From Polytrichum commune (taxonomy: Eukaryota > Streptophyta > Polytrichopsida > Polytrichales > Polytrichaceae), in assembly GCA_950295325.1 (NCBI GenBank), contig OX485804.1:31310001-31374000 (forward strand): a stretch of DNA of 64,000 nucleotides. Reading direction: 5' to 3'. A program made the position numbers and the translations under genes. This document shows, in pieces, positions 13,025 to 23,370 of this stretch. Within the stretch, counting starts at the first letter, position 1, and every line of letters begins with the position of its first letter. The notes under the pieces were generated by a model. It saw only the letters and a list, made by a program, of their open reading frames with translations, had not been told where the DNA came from and did not search any database.

Positions 13025-13832
13025 TTGAGGTTTCGGTCACAATTGCGGGTAGGAGGCACCAATATTGACATTTCTTGTCTTGTGAACTTGTGGAAGTTTA
13101 TTGAGGAAGAATGTATTGCCAAGTTGTGCTTCGTAGAGAGGGTTGGGGCGTTGACCCCCAAGCATTTTCAAATGGTGGTGAAGGGGAATATCACTAGTCT
13201 TGTGGTGTTGAACAAGAAAATTAAAGGTTTGTTTGGGGTAGGATGTGAGTCCTTTGATGGGTCATGCTATCTTGTGCAAGAAATTGAGGGTCGAGGTTTG
13301 CATACCTTCAAGGGTATGGTTGGATATTGTATAAAGGACAATGGTGAAGAGCATTTTCGAGTTCGTTCATCATAATGTCTTAGTGGATGACATGAATGAT
13401 GATAAAATGGAGTACATGAAGTTCAGAAAGGTTGGTTTAAACAATCATGTTAGTCTCTTGCATAGCAACATTTTGCAAAGAACCCATCAACAAGCTCGCT
13501 TTTGTATGAAAAAAATATTTGGGTTGTTGGCTTTGCAAGCACTTTGTTCCATATTTGCAAGAGTGGTCATTTCTAATTGAAACAAACATGGCTAATTCCA
13601 TTGAAGTCAACGGATATGGAGGATCATGATGAATCCTTACAATATTGAGATGAAAGATATCTCCAACCTATTTTTTGATACAATAATTCGTGTCTCCGAT
13701 ATGAGTTTCTTTAATGCTCAAGAGCTCACGCTAGCACATCGATTGGAGGAGCAAGCAATTAATCGTGTGCTCCATCATGAACAAGCTGTAGAGGGCCCTT
13801 GCTTTTGTGTAACTCCAATGAAGGTGGATTGA
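13025..13832 (+). pseudogene. Frameshifted HUH/Rep-type endonuclease relic (Replitron-like)
   Basis: Three consecutive open segments in different frames (13025-13375, 13341-13580, 13626-13832) read as one decayed protein. The first contains KHFQMVVKG, which resembles the histidine motif of HUH/Rep nucleases with the first His replaced (PKH). It is followed by GMVGYCIKDNGEEHF, which resembles the Tyr motif of single-tyrosine Rep proteins. The second segment continues directly after a frameshift near 13355 with FVHHNV, then SLLHSNILQRTHQ. The third has RIWRIMMNPYNI in frame just before its first Met. This layout fits the eukaryotic HUH elements called Replitrons, as I recall them from algae and plants, but I have no alignment. 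It is not functional, given the frameshift, stops and lost His. An unrelated retroelement protein is the main alternative. Confidence 0.42.
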
Positions 13833-14266
13833 AGAGGATGTCAATGTGGGTGTAGCAGATGGCACTGCGGTGTCCCCGTGTGGTGGAGCTCTAGTGCCGA
13901 CCACAACCATGAGGCAATGTCAACGTCTGTGGTGATGACCCAACTTCCCTACTACATACATGTTTGTGGCCTTAGGGAGGCTAGTGTCAAGGAAGCCTTT
14001 TGAGATTTTTGTTTTGTTGTTTTTGTTTTTGTTTTGAATAAATAAAGCTTGCTTCACATACCACTCTCTACCATGTCTTTTTGTGTGGTGTTGCCTTTTT
14101 TAGGATGCCCTCCCCGCCTATTGCTAATTAGAGTAGATTCATCTATTTTCAATCAAGACCCCATCGGAAATCTATAGAGTGCCATAGTTTCGATCAAATG
14201 GGATTGATTTTGGTACCTTTTTTTCATGGGTGGTTAATATAAGGTTCCACGTCTCATGATTTGTAA
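13833..14266. other. Possible 3' flank of the HUH-type relic
   Basis: This holds a T/G-rich stretch (about 14003-14036, repeated gttttt units) and otherwise nothing that can be identified. The 3' boundary of the relic cannot be seen. Confidence 0.3.
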
Positions 14267-14387
14267 GGGTTAGTTTCTATGTAGGCCACTTGCTGATCAG
14301 ATTCTGGTGGAAATGTAGATGCCACCATGTGGAATCTACATTTCCACTAGAATCTGGTCGGCGAGCAACCTACATGGAAATTAACCC
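14267..14387. mobile_element. Short foldback MITE with TAA target duplication
   Basis: This 121-bp element is almost entirely palindromic. The left arm reads GGGTTAGTTTCTATGTAGG and the right arm is its inverse, with aggttgctcgcc-type sequence and matching tctggtggaaatgtagat blocks inside. TAA flanks both ends (14264-14266 and 14388-14390), as expected for PIF/Harbinger insertions. A longer relative lies at 46707-47134. Confidence 0.8.
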
Positions 14388-14390
14388 TAA

Positions 14391-17039
14391 GCCTCCAACT
14401 TTGATTATGCTATCACCAAGGAATCATTAATGCCTTGACACATGTCCCCGTTTGTGAGTGCTAAAGCGAGGAGGAATTCGTCTCAAAATGAGTGGTTATG
14501 GTAGACTCTAGACATTGGTAATGTGTTTACGGCAACTTTTGGCTTTAAGAATTCACAATAATCTCAATGTAAGAAATAGAATTACCAAAAGAAAAAATTG
14601 TAGTCCTTCTAATTTCTACGTGGTAAAATGTTTCTCCAGAGTTGACACAAGATCTCTTAAGTGATTGGTTAAGGGTGCTTCTACTCTAATAATAATCTCA
14701 AGTTAGGGTCCACCCACATACCTTAGATTTTATTTTTTGTATTTTTTAAGATAGAAGACCCAAAAAGTCAACTTTGATACATTAAGACCAAGGAAAACAT
14801 GCCCACTTGAAGGGGAGGTGAAACCACACCTTTTAGAGTTGATTCACAGATGTTGCCGAACACCATGGCAGTCTCCCACATTTTTATTTGAGGGCTAGGT
14901 AGCACTATTGGAGGCTCATTGCAGGATGTAGAAACCCAAGAAGGTGGACCTATCACCTAGATGTTACTATGTAATATTACAGTGGTTCTAGATGACATAT
15001 CGTATAACAACCATCTAGGCTGGTTTGAATTGAATGTGTTATTTTGTGCTGAAATAAAGACATATTGGAGTATAATCTTGCACATTTTACTCAAACAGGT
15101 TATTGAATAATGCTTAAACCGGAGCCTTGAAGTTGAAGCCCATGGAACCTTCGAGGATCAGCTGCCTAAAGTCACGATAGTGCTACACTGATTATTCCAA
15201 GTAGTGCGTGTTACAATTTGGAGTTACACAGTGCAAAAACATCTTACTCAAGAGTTTAATTTTCGCTAACAAAAGTTCAATAGTTTGTTCAGATATTATA
15301 AAACATAAATGACTTTGCCTAGTAAAATATTACATTCTCATCAAAATATTTATAGCACTATGTGCCTCCAAATAGTAACACACACTAATTGGGATAATCA
15401 ATGTAGCAACCTTTACCTTTCCTAGTATTTGATTTCCATTGCATTCTTACCATGGAGAATGCACCTACTTTTATGTATATTAACACTTATGTTCAACAAA
15501 AGGTTCAAAAAAGTATATAGTAAGTGTTCTTAACACCTAGGGGCTTAAAATGGCATCCATTATATGTATATACCTCTATGGATATGAGTGTTTCTTCAAG
15601 GTTGGAGCCATTCTTGAGCCTACATAATGCAAACAAAGTTTGTGATCTACTTTTTATTGAAGAATTAGGGATTTGAGCCTATGGAAAGGCTTCGAGTTCC
15701 CATGCAAGGTCCCTTCTAAAAGCTAGGGCAATTAACATAGTCATCAGAGAGGTATGTTGCCTAATATGTTGGCTCCAAGGAATCCTGAAATTTTGATAAG
15801 CTACAATGGGCTCATGAATCCATCAAATCAAGTGTATACTATACCGTTGGAAATTTGTCTTACAAATACACTTCCAAAGGTATAAAATATGCAACTTATT
15901 TAAAAAATAAGAATACACACAAAGGTCCAAAGTTTATTTCCTTAGTAGAGAGGAAGGTATGGGAATGTGTAGGAGAAACGACAAGAACGAGGTGAGATAA
16001 TCCTCCCAAGGCCTGAAGTCCCTTCCAATAAGCTCAATAGATATGTTATAGCACTATAGATTCTATTGTGGCATATGTATGTTGATATTGTTGTAGTATT
16101 AGTAGCAGTATAACATTGGCTTCCAATAAGAAGCGATCATAAATGAAGAGCCTCTTTGCCATGGGCTACTCCCAACTTTCAACAGTGAGCTCTATGGTAA
16201 TAATGGGGTGGTTGAGGCTAGACCATGAAGTCAGGGGGATAGAGGGTAGAGGGGTGGGGGGTGGGGGGTGGGGAAATTTGTAGTTATTTGTGGGTAGGGG
16301 TCACCTTGTGGCAATGTTGTGGGTGGTGACGGTGATTGCATTGGTGCCTAAATTGTCCGGGGTTTGAGTACCTAATTAGCCGGTTGTTTTACTAGGGTGT
16401 AAGCAAGAAAGTGATCTCCTTAATGTTTGAGCTAGTTGGAGATGAGCTTCACTATGTCAATGTTGATGCATGGCTCTATTGGGGTTTATAAATTCTGTTT
16501 TCAAATTTTTCTATGTTGAAAATTATAATTAAGAGGGTTCAGAGGGCCGTGGTAAGTAAGTAGATGCAAGCGGTTGATTGAGGGAAAGGGGAGCTCAAAT
16601 CATTGGGTGAGATCATGGTGGGTTGTATTTTGGACTCCTCCCCATTGGTTGGCACAATGGACGGGTATTCCTGGGGGTACACCCAATGTTATTTAGCCTA
16701 GGAAGACACTTTGATATTGTTTTATAGCCTCTTGCCAAAACAAAAACGATTTAAGTGCTCACCTATGACCAACTTCATGGTCTAGTTTACCGTGCTTGCA
16801 TGATGCTCATGTCCAAAAACTATGAAGTTTACATGGTCATATTTTAGATGCTAAAAATGTGGCCACATCAACTGCACCGACCCATGCATAACAACTCGTA
16901 ACAGTTCAACATCCTACTACAATGGAGGAAATGTAACAATTATCTATACCAATCGTTATTTCAATACCAAAGGTCGAGTCGTGTGCTACAAACACACGAG
17001 GATTGATACAACATTGGAATACTATCGGCTTCCAAACCA
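14391..17039. other. Intergenic DNA with G-rich tract
   Basis: No gene is recognised. A G-rich stretch occurs at about 16225-16270. A short inverted pair, taccgttgga with tccaaaggta, lies at 15842-15885. The part near 16900-17039 probably continues the decayed transposase that follows. Confidence 0.35.
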
Positions 17040-17772
17040 ATATGGTTGAATTGTCCATGTGGCGAAGTCTATAGATTGTTACCACCTGATGATGCAAGTG
17101 TGGTACAATCCTTGGATCAAGGACTAATTGCTTCATTCAAAGTTCACTATAAGAATAAGTTTTTGGAATGGGTTCTCTCTCAGTTTGATTATTCTACTAC
17201 TCGTTAAGATTTGAAGAAAATAGTGCCTAATGTAAAGCATGCTAATATGTGGTGCTCGCAAATGTGGAGAGAGATGACTTCCCAAATCATATGAAACAAT
17301 TGGAAGATGCCCAAGATTTTACTTGCAGACTAGAGTGTTGATTTTGCCATGGGTGATGAGCGTGAGAATGAAAGAAGCAGCAAATGAAGAGGCAACTCTC
17401 ATTTCCTCTATGAGTCTTGGAAGTGAAGAAATGCCTATTGAAGAATATGTGCAATTGGCAGGACATGAAATTGTTGATGTAGAGTATAACATGGTTGAGT
17501 TGGTGGATTTGACATGGGGTAGAGAAATCCATTTGGGTTAAGATTTGAAGAGCCAATGGTCAAGCTTGCCTCCTCGAGCCCACGAGTATGCCCAATTACT
17601 ATCAAGCTTTGCAATGGAACATCCTTTGAAGTTTTCAATTGTAGATGCGGCGAATGTGCAATCTTTTATGGATAAATCGAACAAGGTGTCAATTTCCAAT
17701 ATCAACGAACATCATCAAAAGACAATAAACTCTTACTTTCATAGTATGTGTTTGGTAAAGACATCATCATAG
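17040..17772 (+). pseudogene. Pogo-like (Tc1/mariner superfamily) transposase relic, C-terminal half
   Basis: Frame by frame, the sequence reads LLPPDDASVVQSLDQG, then FKVHYKNKFLEWVLSQFD, then KIVPNVKHANMW, then DFAMGDERE, then EEMPIEEYVQLAG, and ends near INSYFHSM at 17772. This order matches the C-terminal part of plant pogo/Tigger-type DDE transposases, where LPPNTTSxxQPLDQG surrounds the third catalytic aspartate. That Asp is kept in the LDQG motif. Stops interrupt the frame at about 17206, 17292 and 17331, and at least one frameshift is needed near 17340. The N-terminal DNA-binding region and the first two catalytic acids are not seen. It is a dead fragment with no visible terminal repeats. 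Confidence 0.75.
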
Positions 17773-17775
17773 GAC

Positions 17776-17776
<1 letters not shown>

Positions 17777-17818
<42 letters not shown>
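17777..17818. repeat. Compound (TA)n(TG)n microsatellite
   Basis: An alternating ta run passes directly into a tg run just after the pogo relic ends. The tracts are perfect apart from the junction. Confidence 0.95.
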
Positions 17819-18308
17819 TTATTTTTAAACTCGATATTTTATGACATTGTGAACATATCTTTGAACAAAAATGTTCTTGCATACTTATGTATCTTCATTG
17901 TGTATACAAAGTGACATTTTACATTGAAATAGGCCATTTTCTTTGGAAAACCTCGATAGCACGATATTTGAAGCCAAAATGTCATATTATGCAAAATGCG
18001 ACATTTGGATACTACGACAGTTTCTTGGATGACCAAACATGTCATATTAAAGGGGGAGAAACAGAGTACCCATTCAAAATATATCAGGTACACCAGCGCC
18101 CAAATATACCCATTCCTCTGGGGGCCCTTTCTACCGTTGGATCAACGAGATCTACGGCCTTCCATTCATCAGGGAAATAGATTAGCCCATAAAGAAGACA
18201 AGAACCTGTTTTTGTCTGGTTTCACAGCACGATAGAGCCTGTCTTGAATAAAGCCTGTGCACCTAATTTTACTCTCCTTTAACTGAACTCTGGAACATGA
18301 TGCCACAA

Positions 18309-18568
18309 CACTACAACTGTTTATGGCATTTATTGTCACTTGCTATATGGAGTTGCGCACTGCTATACTTGTAACTTTTGGGTACTAAATGACGTTTTCC
18401 CACCAAGTAAAAGTCACTTATGTTGTATGATGTCCATATAGACAACCTATTTAATCTGTGTTGGCAAAAAATGAGATCTATAGCAAGAAGTTGTAACAGT
18501 GCATATATATATATATATATATACTTCCAAAAAGTAAGTGGAAGAATAATATCATAAACGGCACACTG
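18309..18568. mobile_element. MITE family A, copy 2
   Basis: The left end is cactacaactgtttatggc and the right end is the inverse of tgtgccgtttatgatatt. Both follow the family consensus of gtttatggtatttagtgtca. A TA microsatellite (about 18503-18524) has grown inside. It is non-coding. Confidence 0.7.
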
Positions 18569-18847
18569 GTATGCCTCTATATATAACTGCCACATAATAA
18601 CCAGATATACCACTGTACAATAACTACAAATTACCACATACATATATATATACACATGCATTTATATATCTTAACTATTACTAGGCAACTTTCAATTCCA
18701 GGGGGCATATAACTTGAAGGATTGTTTGGTACATCACAGGCTCCAATCTACTACTTTTCCATCTGTTCGCACTTTTTGTGTTAGCTTTTCACTTTGTTAG
18801 AGAGTCATTGTGACCAAGAATTTTGAGAAAAGTGGGAAACTGGCAGA

Positions 18848-19055
18848 TTCAGTGCCCGGGAAGTTTTAGGGCATATATAGTCAGTCAAGATCCTAGTGAT
18901 CCTAAATCCAGCCGATTACATGTTGACATCTTCTTCCGGTTTTGCTTTCATTCATTTGAGGTATATTCCTTTCATAGATTCCTCTAACATGATCGGTAAT
19001 TCTCCTGAAGTCTCCCACTTCAACTGGTTATTTCTCAAACTCTACTTTGTATTAT
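18848..19055 (+). repeat. Dispersed repeat family R, copy 3
   Basis: This is one of the fullest family copies. It starts with cagtgcccgggaag and contains aagatcctagtgatcc, gattacatgttgacatc, gaggtatattc, gattcctctaacatgatcgg and tggttatttctcaaac in order. A run of 14 G follows at 19078-19091. Confidence 0.7.
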
Positions 19056-19199
19056 CTTCATGTTATATTTAGACTCCGGGGGGGGGGGGGGTGGAAAAAC
19101 TACATCTGCTACAACATGTAGGAGAGAGAATGGTTGCATTTGAGCGTACCTCTCATTCAACCAGCATAAAAGTCCTCAAATAATATGCAGCCCGGAGGT

Positions 19200-19345
19200 T
19201 ATTAAAGTTTGTTTGATTTGACACCGGAATTAGCTCCAAAGACCTTGAGTTGGTCTAGTCCAAGTGATTTGGGATGAATTGGTCACAAATCTATAGGGGG
19301 TCATGTTTTTATCTAGGATGGATGAGAGATACGTCTGTATGTGAT
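19200..19345 (+). repeat. Dispersed repeat family C, copy 1
   Basis: The blocks gatttgacac, tgggatgaattggtcacaaa, ctatagggggtca and ggatggatgagag recur in the same order at 28045-28160. A weaker relative is at about 53300-53400. No ends or coding frame are seen. Confidence 0.55.
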
Positions 19346-20264
19346 AATTTCCTCTCCTCCAACGTGCATATCTACCCCATTTTTGCCTAAATCTACTAAT
19401 CTAACTGTAAAGTTCTACTTCTACACGATCTAACCTAAATGCACACCAATTTTGAGGTTAATTGGGTGAGTGGATGTCGCTTAGATTACTCACTCCATAT
19501 GCTCAACTTCTCAAAGTAAATTGTGTGCAATATTTTACTCCCTCTGTGTCACGTGTGCAGCTAAATCTATGACATAGCCCGCGAATTTGTGCATAAGGTG
19601 CTAGCAGTTTTGTTACATGCAAGTAACCAAATGTGAATGCAAACCTTGCCACAACTGCATTTTCTTGGCACTATTCTCAATAAGACAAAGGGTGCTAAAA
19701 CCAACACCTTTAAACACCTCCCAATTGTCGACACTCTACTATCTTTAACCGTTCCCCATGGTGTATGACCGTCCATGCCCATGGAATGACGGTTTTGGCT
19801 TCTTCTTCTTCTTCTTCTTCTTCTTTTTTCAAAACAACTAAACCGTTTATTTAAGTGCACATAAAACCCTTAGTGGTTGTGACTTTGAATGTTCATCAAA
19901 TATTCATTTGAGGCTAATTTTCTCTTTCTTCCTAACTATTCAAAGCCCAAATGCTAATATGATTTTTTTAATTTTAACATATTTTTATATCAACCACATC
20001 GCCATATGTATGTGCTGGTTTAAGCAGCCTCTACCTTAATCAAGCTGTAAGTGCCGTGAGTAGGCCACAGATCACGTCCTAACTTAGACAAAGACGAATT
20101 CATCCACAACCAATTCGATGCATGCTCAAACGTCAACCAGGATCATGCACGATGCCGACGACGATTATGCGAAGTGCATGAAACGACTTACACCCAACTT
20201 CTTATTGCATGTGCTCCCAATCGAGAGTCGAGCATCATACACATACACATACACATCGTGATGT
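19346..20264. other. Intergenic DNA with CTT triplet repeat
   Basis: A perfect CTT run of about nine units lies at 19799-19824 and is followed by T and A tracts. No gene or mobile element is recognised in the rest. Confidence 0.5.
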
Positions 20265-20353
20265 ATGTGGACTAACTTTTTTTTTTTTTTTTTTTTTTTT
20301 GAGACAGAAGGCCAACCGGACCAACGCCAAAAGAATTGAATGTGGACTAACTT
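20265..20353 (-). mobile_element. Tiny poly(A) retroposon with 14-bp target duplications
   Basis: The direct repeats atgtggactaactt at 20265-20278 and 20340-20353 flank an insert of 61 bp. On the - strand the insert is about 39 bp of unique sequence ending ttctgtctc, followed by about 22 A. This is the signature of target-primed reverse transcription. The body is too short to identify; a 5'-truncated SINE or LINE tail is most likely. Confidence 0.85.
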
Positions 20354-20806
20354 AGGCAAGGCAGTCCGGAGCTGCGACACGAATCTGACGCCGCATCGAA
20401 CGAAACGAATCGGTTTTTGCAGCCGAGTGTGGAGCTGTTGAATCCTCGAAATGGACACGAGATCTTGACAGGGTGCACATGCGCTAGGGTTAAGCAGCAG
20501 GCAGCAGTACGGTGGAGATAGATCTCCCCTCACACTTACTTTTGGGCCTGAAGTCGTCTTGTTATTTTGAGGCGCGTTCAGTGCCTTGGTAAGCAAGCCT
20601 ATTTGGTGGCCGAAAAGCAGGGGCCGCATTTGCCTGAGATGTCCAGTATCAAAATAAAACAGTCCCAGGGCCCGGGCAGATCGCAGGATTCCTTTGGCAG
20701 GAGGCTCGTCACATGGCAGGGGCAGCAGTTATTCAAGGGGCATCTTCTCCTGCCCGCCCCAAGGGATTCCGGGCATCTCATTTGTCCACACAGGGAATCC
20801 GATTAA
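20354..20806. other. GC-richer intergenic stretch
   Basis: This is noticeably richer in G and C than its surroundings. The long - strand open frame across it (20165-20629) runs through the poly(A) insertion and has no family features, so it is not called as a gene. Confidence 0.35.
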
Positions 20807-21500
20807 CTTTAAGGCAGGAAAACCGACTGGCGACCGGCGAATGACCGGTGCACTAGACTGGAGGTAGAATGATTCACGTGTGGGCCTAAACTGGCTAAAT
20901 TTCGGAACCGGTGGTCCGAGTTCGATGCAATGATAGGTAGGGATGCAGTGACACTTTGGATGGCTGCTGCTTCAGAGCACTTGCGATCATGTTTGGGTGT
21001 TGTTGAGTCAACCATTTCGTGTGCATTCGTATGCAAAGTGGGATCTTTGGGCTCTCCGATCAGGGAGGGCTCTAGTGTGCAAATAGGGGGGTTGGCTCGC
21101 CTCTTTGGGAATATGTAACTAATTTTTTACAAGGAATAGTTTTACAAAACAACTTACATTCCTCGTCATTTTTTTCTACTCCGTCTCTAAAAAAAACATT
21201 GCACAATTTCAAGCCACTCAATCTGATCAATTCGGCTTCTTTTCACCATTTTCCGTATATCTACCTTAATGTCGACAATCTGCCTACAAATTTCATTTGG
21301 AAACGAGGCACTGCATGTGACGTAGAGACATTGAGAACGGGGGACTGCCACTGCTGGTGCACTAGACTAGGGGTAGAATGATTCTCGTCTGAATCCAAAG
21401 TGGCTGAGTGTAAAAGTGGCGGCCGAAAAATGATAGGTGTTGTGTCACACCACTTGCGATCACTGTTGGGTGCCATTAAGGAGGATATTTGATGCTCAAA
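20807..21500 (+). repeat. Dispersed repeat family D, two direct copies
   Basis: Copies at about 20807-21040 and 21340-21500 share gcactagact, ggtagaatgatt, cacttgcgatca and gttgggtg in order. A third copy in reverse orientation is at 47490-47690, sharing for example gataggtgttgt and ttgggtgccattaag. The element is non-coding and its class is unknown. Confidence 0.6.
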
Positions 21501-21599
21501 TTAGGAGACCTTTGAATTGGGGGTCCATCTAACAAGGTCCATTTCACACACAATGGGTTGATTCACCACATATTTTACAAGGGGTAAAGTTTCATGACA

Positions 21600-21925
21600 C
21601 CTACCCCACATGTGTGTGTGTGTGGGGGGGGGGTGAAAACGCAAATAAGTATGATATACTCATGTGGTTTCTATTTTGAGCCAAATCAATCCCTTGGTCA
21701 TGGTCAAAGAACCCTATCTAATATAGTGGGAGTCAATTGAATTGAGTCAACAACAAACTTGGGAGGGGGGGGGGGTTACAACATCCCCTCAACATGTATG
21801 TGCGTGTAGGGGGGGTGAAAACGCAAAGAAATATCATATTTAAGGGTCAAAGAACCCGATCTAATTAACTGGGAGTCAATTTGAAATGAATCAACAACAA
21901 ACCTAAGAGGGGGAGGTTTTTACCA
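21600..21925 (+). repeat. Two-unit tandem repeat rich in poly(G)
   Basis: Units at about 21600-21776 and 21780-21925 share gggtgaaaacgcaaa, gtcaaagaaccc, tgggagtcaatt and tcaacaacaaac. G runs punctuate both units (about 21625-21633, 21765-21775 and 21810-21816). Confidence 0.75.
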
Positions 21926-22141
21926 CCACCACCTCCAAGATATTGTTAACCAAAATCATTTAATAAATTTAAAATATTAGAGATGTAAAATAGGTCATGT
22001 CAAATGGATCACTAATAATTTGTGGTGAAGTTGGAATCCATGAAGCTACACTATTTATTCAATTGGTGTGGCATTAAAATGGTTGGGACATATTAAATAG
22101 TGTGGATTCAACAACTTTTCATGTAGCAACAAGTGCCCCAT

Positions 22142-22310
22142 TACTACAAGAAAACATGGTCAAAACGACACATCCAAAAGGACAAAATTAACATTGTGTC
22201 ATTCAATTTGGCTTGCAAGAACTCATTTGTGTTAAAATGGCCATAATTGTCCCTTTGCAAACTGGTCTAAATTATGGGCATTTTGACATGAATGTGTTCC
22301 AAATCTTTAT
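22142..22310. mobile_element. CACTA-like transposon end, candidate
   Basis: It starts tactacaagaaaacatggtc, one base from the plant CACTA terminus CACTACAAGAAAA. Short subterminal gacacat/gacaaaa units follow. Similar termini occur at 26945 and 33270. The opposite end has not been located, so only one end is claimed. Confidence 0.45.
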
Positions 22311-22622
22311 TTAAACAGTCTCATAAGTTTCTCCTCTAGTTTGAAGGGGAACAATGCTCTAAGTTGGATTTGATGCTCATAAGAAAGCAATTTTTCATAT
22401 TTGCAGGTATTGCTTATTGTAACTTCTACTAACTGTATTTAGCATTTTGAGCAACTCCTTTAACTAAGAATGCTTCAAAGATGACATTCAAATTCAAAAT
22501 CACGAGACACCCATCGTCTAGACAATCAATCGTGACTACCTCTAGAATATTAAGGATACGAACCTCAAATTCAAAATTCAAAATTCCTCATAGACATGTT
22601 TTCTAATTTATACATTTTTTAA

Positions 22623-23096
22623 AGTTTTATCAAGATAAACAAGATTTTGTATCTTTATCACGAACTCACATAGCAACTAAAGTCCCAAGATACCTAAATA
22701 TCCTATGTGCCAAACGTTTCGCACGACTCCTTGCAATATAACACACTAAGTCTCTAACCTTGGACACATTTATCTTCATGGACACCATAACAACATATAC
22801 CTCTTACTTAACCACATTAAACATCCCTCCTCAAAATACAACTACCACGACAAACTGCTTTTTAGTTTTATCAAGATAAACAAGTTTTTGTATCTTTATC
22901 ACGAACTCACATAGCATCTAAAGTCCCAGGATACCCAAATATCCTATGTGCCAAACATTATGCACTTCTCCTGGAAATATAACACACTTAATCTTTGACC
23001 ATGGACACATTTATCTTCATGGACACCATTAACAACATATACCTCTTACTTAACTACATTAAACATCCCTCCTCAAAATACAACCACCCCGACAAA
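22623..23096 (+). repeat. Direct tandem duplication of a LINE segment
   Basis: Two units of about 233 bp (22623-22855 and 22864-23096) are nearly identical, sharing for example ttttatcaagataaacaag, tatcctatgtgccaaac and tcttcatggacaccat. The second unit leads directly into the RNase H relic, so a piece of that retroelement was duplicated after insertion. Confidence 0.85.
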
Positions 23097-23370
23097 CAAC
23101 TTATAGCCCACATCGTTGCAACCACTAAAGCTTCCAACCATGATGTCATAATCCGCAAAATTAGAGCATACACCAACACAATAGGCAATGACATGAGAAA
23201 TAAACTAGCCAAAAAAGGGGCCCAAGAACCAAAAATACTAGTAACTCCCTTCCACATGATAGGAAACCAAACGCCATACTCCCGGGGTGTGCACCTTTCA
23301 TTAAAAACCAAGAACCACATGAATTCACAACATACTCTAAAACCCCTTATATATAAGTCATTTTTGTAAA
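22995..23370 (+). pseudogene. LINE-type RNase H fragment
   Basis: The open frame reads TFIFMDTINNIYLLLNYIKH, then HPSSKYNHPDKQLIAHIV, then KIRAYTNTIGNDMRNKLAKK. This pattern fits the last part of the RNase H domain of plant non-LTR retrotransposons, where the family has AHT-x3-GND-x2-DKLAK-x2-G. The usual D near the start of the strand and the alanine-histidine pair are altered (AYT). The upstream RT region is not visible and the start is cut by the duplication, so this is a dead fragment. Confidence 0.65.

Noticed and set aside
20165-20629. 154-codon open frame on the - strand, the longest frame outside the two genes
   Set aside because: It runs through a poly(A) retroposon insertion (encoding a Lys run) and has no family features or splice context.
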